From IMG/VR virus record IMGVR_UViG_3300025806_000216, positions 1 to 24,582 of that record: a stretch of DNA of 24,582 bases; one strand, 5' to 3'. Origin of the DNA: a virus. Below, in pieces: positions 18,888 through 24,582 of this stretch (positions are counted from its first letter, which is position 1; every line of letters starts with the position of its first letter). Under the pieces are notes generated by a model that saw only the letters and a program-made list of their open reading frames with translations, was not told the DNA's origin and searched no databases. The position numbers and the translations under genes were made by a program.

Positions 18888-18895
18888 TATTTATA
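18888..18895 (-). promoter_or_regulatory. T4-type late promoter for the minus-strand fibre gene
   Basis: The plus-strand TATTTATA reads TATAAATA on the minus strand. It ends 35 bases before the minus-strand ATG at 18852, close to the spacing of the other late promoters in the window. Transcription would run leftward through the 920-residue gene. Confidence 0.75.
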
Positions 18896-18899
18896 AATA
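18892..18899 (+). promoter_or_regulatory. T4-type late promoter for the three-gene cassette
   Basis: An exact TATAAATA ends 26 bases before ATG 18926, with GGAG at 18915-18918. It would drive the 124-, 357- and 99-residue genes. It overlaps the leftward box on the other strand, so both directions share one core site. Confidence 0.8.
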
Positions 18900-18925
18900 A
18901 CTGTAGTATCTATTGGAGAAAAAAG

Positions 18926-19300
18926 ATGGCAATTAAAGCAAATATAACAATCGATCAAGGAGCAGACTTTAGTGCTACTATCGACGTAAAGGCCGCAGAC
19001 GGGTCAGTATTCAGTCTGGCAAGTCATACAGCACTAGGACAAATGCGAAAGAACTACTCATCGTCCACTTCTGCCGCAAGTTTCGTATGCACAGATAATG
19101 GAGCCTTAGGTCAAATCACGATCAAACTACCTAATGCATCCGTTCTCACAGACGGCGTAGTTACACAAGTTGGAACAGCGGACCTAGAGCCTGGTAGATA
19201 TCTATATGATATAGAAATCACAGATAGTGGTGATCCTGCTATAATAACTCGTGTTGTGCAGGGCACAGTCACAGTGACCGCAGGGATGACTAGAGCATAA
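18926..19300 (+). CDS. Small Ig-like/BppU-N-like virion protein
   Basis: The protein has 124 residues. I chose ATG 18926 because it follows the late box and GGAG with a 7-base spacer. The frame stays open upstream to 18578, but that part overlaps the minus-strand gene and lacks these signals. The sequence (ITIDQGADFSATIDV, LASHTALGQMRKNYSS, GALGQITIKLPNAS, LEPGRYLYDIEI, RVVQGTVTVTAGMTR) follows a beta-sandwich pattern. I recognise it from small proteins near the neck genes of marine T4-like phages, and it resembles the N-terminal fold of baseplate BppU-type proteins. The role is probably virion-associated, as an adaptor or fibre accessory. It is the first gene of a cassette with TAATG overlaps to the second and third genes. 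Confidence 0.65.
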   Translation: MAIKANITIDQGADFSATIDVKAADGSVFSLASHTALGQMRKNYSSSTSAASFVCTDNGALGQITIKLPNASVLTDGVVTQVGTADLEPGRYLYDIEITDSGDPAIITRVVQGTVTVTAGMTRA

Positions 19301-20373
19301 TGAATGATGAAGAGTTAACAGCAAGCCTGAGCATCGATGACTCTTTATCGGTCTCTGTCAGTAGCTTCTCACAGAATCTAAACGCTAATCTGAATCCAGA
19401 TGGCAGTTTAGTAGTGGAAAAGTTTCAGATAGATCCTGCTAACTTCACACTAGGCAACCTATCTAATGTTGCGATAACTAGTCCAGTTGATGACGCATAT
19501 CTCTACTATGATCTATCCACAACATCTTGGAAAAACTCAGCAACTTCACTAGACGACAAAATAGACAATCAAACACCTGAAATATATCCATTCAAGAGAG
19601 AGTTCGGTTTTGGAGACTATCCTGGTGGCGGTAAAGCATTAACAAGCACCTACACAGGCTTCGGAACATCTACATTTCAGTACTTGGGTATACCTGCACC
19701 AAAGGGTGGCCCAAAAAGACAAAGAGTTAGAGTAACGCTAAGATTCTATGTTAATGTTACTGGTACTCTCGGTGTCGGAAATACTGCAAGATATACGATA
19801 CGAGATCAGATCAGATATGTTTCGAACCCTACGGCCAGTAGACAGTTTGTGACTACACTCGTAAACGCAGATCCAGACTCTGGATATTTTCCATCATTCG
19901 GAAAGAGAGCGAACATTGCTGGCAATCAAACAGAGTTTATATCTCCGCACGGCAGCATATCTCTAGCAGCCACAGGAACAACAGTGTTTCCCTTAGATGC
20001 CGTGTGGTATGACGCAGGATCTGATACGACGATAATATCATATCTTGATTTCTCTAATACGTTTGTATCTGGCGACACTATATATTATAGTGACTCTGCA
20101 TTCTTAGCGGGTAATGGATCGCCATTGGTCACTGTCGAGAATACGCCAAGATCAGCAACTCTTTCATCTTTCTTAGGACAAAATCAAGATGGAGCATACA
20201 CACAAACGATATCAACAGAGGAATTCGTTGAACATCATTACGATATAACTCTACCTCTAACATCATTAGCCAGACAGATTCAGATTAGAACGAAACTGGA
20301 AGAAACTCCAAATAGCCAGTTAAGCTCGAATATACAAATACAAAAAATCTTCGGATCAGTGGAGAACTTCTAA
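19300..20373 (+). CDS. Virion-associated protein of unknown function
   Basis: The protein has 357 residues. ATG 19300 overlaps the previous TAA as TAATG. Residues 51-78 (LGNLSNVAITSPVDDAYLYY ... SWKN) form a short motif common in phage tail and fibre proteins, where a LSNV...D...L.Y...W repeat links shaft segments. The remainder is beta-rich with many Thr, Ser and Gly residues, for example RVRVTLRFYVNVTGTLGVG and RQIQIRTKLEET near the end. I do not recognise the family beyond the N-terminal motif. Lack of a signal peptide or membrane segment and the late promoter upstream argue for a structural role. The stop overlaps the next start. Confidence 0.6.
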   Translation: MNDEELTASLSIDDSLSVSVSSFSQNLNANLNPDGSLVVEKFQIDPANFTLGNLSNVAITSPVDDAYLYYDLSTTSWKNSATSLDDKIDNQTPEIYPFKREFGFGDYPGGGKALTSTYTGFGTSTFQYLGIPAPKGGPKRQRVRVTLRFYVNVTGTLGVGNTARYTIRDQIRYVSNPTASRQFVTTLVNADPDSGYFPSFGKRANIAGNQTEFISPHGSISLAATGTTVFPLDAVWYDAGSDTTIISYLDFSNTFVSGDTIYYSDSAFLAGNGSPLVTVENTPRSATLSSFLGQNQDGAYTQTISTEEFVEHHYDITLPLTSLARQIQIRTKLEETPNSQLSSNIQIQKIFGSVENF

Positions 20374-20672
20374 TGGCATACAAATACTACCTTAAATACG
20401 AGAAGAATAATGGTGAAGTTCAAGTCATAGACAGTGGCTACCCCACAAGCGGTGGTAGTACTACACTAGATACTGCCATAGCACATATAAATAGTACGAT
20501 AGCTTTCTACATAGCAGATAACGGTACACTACAAACCGACGATACATCCTATAGATTTGCTATGATCTCTCTAGCTATACCTAATCCTCTAACAGAAGGC
20601 TATTACGTATATAAAACAGAAGATTGGATAGTCGTTGACCTGAAGCCACTTGAGACTATAGCTACTAGATAG
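20373..20672 (+). CDS. Small hypothetical protein
   Basis: The protein has 99 residues. ATG 20373 overlaps the previous stop as TAATG, with GGAG at 20361-20364. The sequence begins MAYKYYLKYEKNNGEVQVID and looks like a small alpha/beta protein with no transmembrane segment. I do not recognise the family. Its tight coupling to the two genes before it and its place between late promoters suggest it is made late, as a small virion or assembly protein. It is the last gene before the neck block. Confidence 0.6.
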   Translation: MAYKYYLKYEKNNGEVQVIDSGYPTSGGSTTLDTAIAHINSTIAFYIADNGTLQTDDTSYRFAMISLAIPNPLTEGYYVYKTEDWIVVDLKPLETIATR

Positions 20673-20683
20673 TAATCGTCGCT

Positions 20684-20691
20684 TATAAATA
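20684..20691 (+). promoter_or_regulatory. T4-type late promoter before gp13
   Basis: An exact TATAAATA lies in the 50-base gap before the neck genes and ends 31 bases before ATG 20723. It is the probable start of the gp13-gp14-gp15-gp16 late transcript. Confidence 0.85.
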
Positions 20692-20722
20692 CTATAATCA
20701 ATATTATAATTAGGAAAGAGAC

Positions 20723-21721
20723 ATGGCACAGCCGACAACAAAAACGCAATTCAAAGAATGGTGCTTAAGAAAATTAGGTAAGCCCGTCATTGAGATAAAC
20801 GTCGATCAAGACCAAGTTGATGATCGTATTGAAGAAGCACTTCAATTCTACTACGACTACCACTTCGATGGCGTCGAGAAGACTTACGTTAAGCATCAGG
20901 TAACAAACTCCTTCATAGAGTTCGCAGCTCTCGCTGAAGGCGACTTTGCAGTAGGAGATGTCGTATCTGAGGTAGACGCAGCGGACGGTAATGCGGCTGC
21001 TACTGCTCAAATGCTTGTCGGTGCTATAGACCTGACTGCAAACAGACTATACTTTAAAAAGCCTAGCTCTGGAACATTTACCGTAGCAAAGAATGTCACA
21101 AGTGAAACGTATCAGACTAAAATCGGTGATGGTGCAGTAAAAGAAGTAACAGCAATACATCAAGGATCGTTTGAGCTTGAATATATTCCCGTTCCTGAAA
21201 ATATTATCGGAGCAGTTAACGTATTCACTCCAAACTCTACAACATCGATAGGATCTGGCATATTTAATGCGAAGTATCATTTCATACTAGAAAATCTTCA
21301 CAATATAGTTAGCTCTGAGTTAATAACCTTTCAAATGGCAATGTCACACCTACAGCTAATGGAAGAGCTTCTCGTTGGTGCAGTTCCCATGCGATATAAT
21401 AGACATCAAGACAGAATAAACTTAGATATGGACTGGAACACACTTGTTGTCGGCCAATACATCGTCATTGAAGCATACTCAATTGTCGATCCTGCAACAT
21501 ACTCTGATGTTTGGAAAGATCGTTTTCTACAGAATTATGCTACAGCAAAAATCAAGTATCAGTGGGGTTCGAACCTTACCAAGTTTAACGGCATGACCCT
21601 ACCCGGCAATGTTCAGTTCAATGGTGAACAAATTTTAAACGATGCTAGAGAAGAGATACAGAAGCTAGAAGAAGAGATGTATAACAGCTATTCTCTACCC
21701 TCAGTCGATATGATAGGATAA
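20723..21721 (+). CDS. 13: Neck protein, head completion
   Basis: The protein has 332 residues; T4 gp13 has 309. The start is ATG 20723 with AGGA at 20712-20715. The N-terminus (FKEWCLRKLGKPVIEINVDQ, then DRIEEALQFYYDYH) and the C-terminal half (MRYNRHQDRINLDMDWNTL, KIKYQWGSNLTKFNGMTLPG, GNVQFNGEQILNDA) are strongly characteristic of T4-like gp13. With gp14 this protein seals the filled head and forms the neck to which the tail joins. Residues about 70-138 (FAVGDVVSEVDAADGNAAAT through GTFTVAKNVTSETYQ) look like a small beta module added to the core. The gp13-gp14 order matches T4. Confidence 0.93.
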   Translation: MAQPTTKTQFKEWCLRKLGKPVIEINVDQDQVDDRIEEALQFYYDYHFDGVEKTYVKHQVTNSFIEFAALAEGDFAVGDVVSEVDAADGNAAATAQMLVGAIDLTANRLYFKKPSSGTFTVAKNVTSETYQTKIGDGAVKEVTAIHQGSFELEYIPVPENIIGAVNVFTPNSTTSIGSGIFNAKYHFILENLHNIVSSELITFQMAMSHLQLMEELLVGAVPMRYNRHQDRINLDMDWNTLVVGQYIVIEAYSIVDPATYSDVWKDRFLQNYATAKIKYQWGSNLTKFNGMTLPGNVQFNGEQILNDAREEIQKLEEEMYNSYSLPSVDMIG

Positions 21722-21725
21722 AAAA

Positions 21726-23222
21726 GTGGCTAAAAATTATTATTTTGAGAACTTTGAAAACTCGATGGAGCAAAACCTCGTCGAGGACCTGGTCATCGAG
21801 TCGATTCGAATCTACGGCATGGACGTTTGGTACATACCTAGAACCCTAGTTGGAAAAGATGATATTCTCAACGAAGACGATATCTCGACATTCAATGATG
21901 CGTACATGGCAGAAATGTATGTGAAGAGTGTTGATGGATTTGAAGGTGAGGGAGACTTCCTATCTAAGTTTGGACTTCAGATTCGTGACTCGATTACAAT
22001 GACGATTGCTCAAAGAACATATGAATCAGAGATCGGATCAAACGAAGAAAACACCAGACCGCTTGAGGGCGATCTGATCTATCTTCCTTTGAACAAGAAG
22101 ATATTCGAGATTCAGCACGTCGAGCATGAGTCTATCTTCTATCAGATGGGATCACTGCAAACATACGATCTTCGTGCTGAGTTATTCGAGTTCAGTGGTG
22201 AAAGATTCTCCACCGGTCATAAGTTCATCGATGACGAGTTCAAGAATGTTAATATATTCGAGAGTCTTGTGGTTGCAGACAACTCATTCACGGTTCAAGT
22301 CAATGATGGATATGCATTCTATATCAAGCAGTCTAGTGCATCTGGTGACGTATTACCAGCTTACACATTAGAGCTTAATGAGGGCATAGAATATACATTC
22401 GATCAGTCTCACGCATCTAATCACATTTACTTGGATAGTGCTGTAGAGTTGGGAATATACAACAACGGCACTACAACTTTAGCGAATGGATATAATCAGA
22501 CTACGAAGAAGTTTACGCCGGTAGCGAGTGGTACATATGAGTACAAAGCACTAAATGGAGCAAGTAGACAGAATGATCTATTCTTTACCAGCAGACTAGC
22601 AGACGGAATACCCAGTAATACTTGGCAACAAACATCCGTAGCTGGTTCAGCCATTAATGTTGATCCAATCGGTGGCAATAATGCTAATACATATACATTC
22701 CAAGCAACAAACTCTGGCTCGTTGAGTCAAGCAGTATCCATATCTCCGAGCGGTCGATACTTCACCGCATCAATATATGTTAAGAGTGCTACAGCGGGCA
22801 TGAAGCTACGTATCGATAACTCCGCTAACGATGCTCTAGGAGCAGAAGTTGACATTCCTCAGTCTAGTGAATGGCAGAGAGTTTCTGTCCAGGCATCATT
22901 CGGCGCTAACATCTCAACACCTAGAGTATCTATAGTGAATACATCAGGAACAGAGAATATAACTTCAGTTCAATTATGGGGCGCTATGCTACAAAGTGCC
23001 CTCGGGACATTAGAAGCACTTGGTAACTATCAACCAGTCGGCTCCACATTCAGCGCAACTGATATTAGAATCACTGGTGGTGAAGCGAAAGTTATTGTGT
23101 CGAGAGATGCGCTATCAGACAACACAGCACTCGAAAGCTTTATCGATAAGAATACAGGTGTTGCATCTGACAACATAATCGACTTCAGTCAAAGTAATCC
23201 ATTCGGTGAGGATACATTCTAA
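21726..23222 (+). CDS. 14: Neck protein, with large extra domains
   Basis: The protein has 498 residues; T4 gp14 has 256. The start is GTG 21726, with AGGA at 21715-21718 and a 7-base spacer. The first in-frame ATG is 13 codons later and would remove the conserved NYYFENFENS start. Residues 1-180 are typical gp14 (EQNLVEDLVIESIRIYG, YIPRTLVGKDD, RPLEGDLIYLPLNKKIFEI). The extreme C-terminus DFSQSNPFGEDTF is also the family ending. Between them are two added parts. Residues 211-278 (PAYTLELNEGIEYTFDQSHA onward) resemble the cupredoxin-like domain of marine phage proteins. Residues about 279-440 (YFTASIYVKSATAGMKLRID, W383 QRVSV, W418 GAML) resemble a carbohydrate-binding jelly roll. The core role is head completion and neck formation with gp13; the inserts probably project outward. 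Confidence 0.92.
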   Translation: MAKNYYFENFENSMEQNLVEDLVIESIRIYGMDVWYIPRTLVGKDDILNEDDISTFNDAYMAEMYVKSVDGFEGEGDFLSKFGLQIRDSITMTIAQRTYESEIGSNEENTRPLEGDLIYLPLNKKIFEIQHVEHESIFYQMGSLQTYDLRAELFEFSGERFSTGHKFIDDEFKNVNIFESLVVADNSFTVQVNDGYAFYIKQSSASGDVLPAYTLELNEGIEYTFDQSHASNHIYLDSAVELGIYNNGTTTLANGYNQTTKKFTPVASGTYEYKALNGASRQNDLFFTSRLADGIPSNTWQQTSVAGSAINVDPIGGNNANTYTFQATNSGSLSQAVSISPSGRYFTASIYVKSATAGMKLRIDNSANDALGAEVDIPQSSEWQRVSVQASFGANISTPRVSIVNTSGTENITSVQLWGAMLQSALGTLEALGNYQPVGSTFSATDIRITGGEAKVIVSRDALSDNTALESFIDKNTGVASDNIIDFSQSNPFGEDTF

Positions 23223-24184
23223 TGTACGGTAATCATTTTTATAACGAATCTACTAGACGATATGTTGCTGTTTTTGGCACGATGTTTAACGACATAGAGA
23301 TCACTAGAAAGGACAACGCAGGCACAGCAATACAGAAGATGGTCGTGCCTATTAACTATGCACCCATGCAGAAGATGCTCGCTAAACTAGAGCAAGATCC
23401 CAACTTAGATGCTCCTGCTATGACTCTACCTAGAATGTCATTTGAAATTAGTGGCATGACATACAGTGCAGAGAGAAAGCTAGGTAGCTTGAATAAAACG
23501 GTCTCAGGAACGACTTCATCAGGCACACTACAGACTATGTTTTCACCTGCTCCATATGATATCGAGTTTCAACTTAATATCATGACAAAGTACAATGAAG
23601 ATGGTATGAAGATTCTTGAACAGATACTACCGTACTTTAAGCCAGATTGTACCGTAAGTGTTAAGACGATAGATGCTATTAACAAGTATGTTGATATTCC
23701 TATTGTCCTGAATAGCGTATCTCAAGAAGACACCTATGAATCAGACTTTCAGACAAGACGAGCATTGGTCTGGACACTGAACTTTACAATGAAGGCATTC
23801 TTCTATGGGCCAGTGACAGAGAAGAAGAGAATCAAGTTTGTTGACGTTGACTTATATCCGTCACTAGTAGATAGTGAGGGTGGGGAGCAAATAACTGTTC
23901 AGGTTGAGACTATACCTGTGACAGCAACTGCTAGTTCTACTGTACTGGAATCTGGTAAACAATACAAGATATATGATTTTGGAACCAGTACTCAAGCCGA
24001 TTGGAATACATATCTTACTGGATCATCCCTTACAGGAAACGTATATAAACTTGGTGACATATTCACAGCGAATGGTAATTCCATACCATCCTTTTCTCAA
24101 GTAACTCCGGTTCCAACCAACGGAGAAGAGTGGGAGTATATTGTGCAGATAGTAGACGGAGATGGAACAGAGGACGAAAGTTAA
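23222..24184 (+). CDS. 15: Tail sheath stabiliser/tail completion protein
   Basis: The protein has 320 residues; T4 gp15 has 272. ATG 23222 overlaps the gp14 stop as TAATG, with GAGGA at 23208-23212. Residues 1-220 carry the family signatures: HFYNESTRRYVAVFGTMFND, LARLEQDP-like LAKLEQDPNLDAP, TLPRMSFEISGMTYSAERKL, YDIEFQLNIMTKYNEDG, LEQILPYFKPDC. In T4, gp15 forms the terminal hexamer that caps the tail, stabilises the sheath and docks to the neck. Residue 248 starts a copy of the dispersed module (YKIYDFGTSTQADWNTYLTG ... GDIFTANG), before a short acidic tail. This accounts for most of the extra length. Confidence 0.9.
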   Translation: MYGNHFYNESTRRYVAVFGTMFNDIEITRKDNAGTAIQKMVVPINYAPMQKMLAKLEQDPNLDAPAMTLPRMSFEISGMTYSAERKLGSLNKTVSGTTSSGTLQTMFSPAPYDIEFQLNIMTKYNEDGMKILEQILPYFKPDCTVSVKTIDAINKYVDIPIVLNSVSQEDTYESDFQTRRALVWTLNFTMKAFFYGPVTEKKRIKFVDVDLYPSLVDSEGGEQITVQVETIPVTATASSTVLESGKQYKIYDFGTSTQADWNTYLTGSSLTGNVYKLGDIFTANGNSIPSFSQVTPVPTNGEEWEYIVQIVDGDGTEDES

Positions 24185-24188
24185 TATT

Positions 24189-24582
24189 ATGATTGATGAG
24201 ATAGGTAAAAGTTTAGGACTTGAGCCTCTGGATGATGTAGTTGAAGGGAAAGTAATTGAACGAGTAGAAGTTCCCACTGACAACAAGATAGACAAAGATT
24301 ATGAATATGCTAGAAGCAACTTTTATAATGTAATCGAGTCTGGAACAGAGGCGTTAGAGCAGATGCTCGACGTGGCAAAGGCATCCGAGCACCCAAGAGC
24401 ATATGAGGTTGTTTCAACAATCATGAAGACGCTTGTTGACGCAAACAAAGACCTCGTTAAGATGTCTACAGATAAAATCAAAGCTGAATCTGAGATTGGT
24501 GGTGGAGAAGTACCTAAAGGCTTAACGACGAATAATAATCTATTCGTAGGCTCCACGAACGAGCTACAGCAACTACTAAAGG
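24189..24582 (+). CDS. 16: Terminase small subunit, 3' truncated
   Basis: The first 131 codons are present and the frame is open at the window edge. The start is ATG 24189, four bases after the gp15 stop, with only a distant AGGA at 24171-24174. The sequence DYEYARSNFYNVIESGTEAL, then LDVAKASEHPRAYEVVSTI and LVDANKDLVKM, is characteristic of T4-like gp16, including the coiled-coil-prone helices. gp16 binds DNA and regulates packaging by the large terminase gp17, expected next. T4 gp16 is 164 residues, so most of the gene is here. Confidence 0.9.
   Translation, partial: MIDEIGKSLGLEPLDDVVEGKVIERVEVPTDNKIDKDYEYARSNFYNVIESGTEALEQMLDVAKASEHPRAYEVVSTIMKTLVDANKDLVKMSTDKIKAESEIGGGEVPKGLTTNNNLFVGSTNELQQLLK

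Larger units (their letters stand above)
18887..18900. repeat. 14-base palindrome holding divergent late promoter boxes
   Basis: TTATTTATAAATAA is a perfect palindrome with its centre between 18893 and 18894. It therefore reads TATAAATA on both strands, and the two boxes overlap by four bases. It lies in the 73-base gap between the divergent genes at 18852 (minus) and 18926 (plus). Confidence 0.9.

Noticed and set aside
18578-18925. Upstream extension of the 124-residue gene to a 240-residue frame
   Set aside because: It overlaps the well-supported minus-strand gene, has no ribosome site, and the late box and GGAG at 18892-18918 point to ATG 18926.
16090-18925. Site-specific invertible segment
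   Set aside because: No long inverted repeats were found at the two ends and no invertase gene is in the window. Only a diverged motif at the left junction remains, reported separately.
20486-20493. TATAAATA inside the 99-residue gene
   Set aside because: No gene starts within about 225 bases downstream, and a properly placed late box follows at 20684. Probably chance in AT-rich coding sequence.
11634-23110. Shared peptide GGEAKVI in the LRR protein and near the end of gp14
   Set aside because: Only seven residues match (near 11640 and 23085) and the flanks do not align; too short to claim a common module.
1-24582. tRNA genes, CRISPR arrays or insertion sequences
   Set aside because: Genes fill almost the whole window; the largest gaps (192-247, 18853-18925, 20673-20722) are all under 75 bases and hold promoters and ribosome sites only.

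Overview
The window is part of the late structural region of a T4-like contractile-tailed phage, most like the marine T4-like phages that infect cyanobacteria or SAR11-type bacteria. The assignment rests on four recognisable proteins in T4 order at the right end: neck proteins gp13 and gp14, tail sheath stabiliser gp15, and the start of small terminase gp16. It also rests on exact T4-type late promoter boxes (TATAAATA) placed 26-50 bases before genes. The DNA is AT-rich, roughly 60% by eye. There are no photosynthesis or metabolic genes, tRNAs, CRISPR arrays or mobile elements here, so the host cannot be fixed from this window.

Layout. Bases 1-191 are the end of a tail-collar-domain (gp12-like) short tail fibre. 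A late promoter at 210 then starts a head-to-tail run of very large virion proteins. These are a beta-helix fibre (248-3235), two tandem paralogous giants (3245-7579 and 7583-11188), a leucine-rich-repeat fibre (11188-14676) and a smaller fibre (14687-16093). Next, a 920-residue fibre-like gene lies on the minus strand (16090-18852), and its stop codon overlaps the stop of the gene before it. At 18887-18900 a 14-base palindrome contains a TATAAATA box on both strands and can drive the minus-strand gene and a plus-strand cassette of three small genes (18926-20672). A further late promoter at 20684 precedes the head/neck/tail-completion block gp13-gp14-gp15-gp16, which runs off the right edge.

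How they work together. The left two thirds encodes baseplate and fibre-type proteins for host recognition. The right part encodes the head-tail joining proteins and the start of DNA packaging. No wac (fibritin/whisker) gene is visible in its usual place just before gp13.

Most notable: (1) a shared, bidirectional T4-type late promoter serving an inverted fibre gene; (2) a neck protein gp14 enlarged to about twice its T4 length by a cupredoxin-like and a carbohydrate-binding-like insert; (3) one small module (pattern Y-x-I ... G ... W ... VG-x-x-F) scattered over at least seven sites in five proteins, including gp15 and the middle of an LRR solenoid; (4) tandem giant paralogs that differ by large block insertions. 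All domain names come from reading the sequence by eye; no database search was run.
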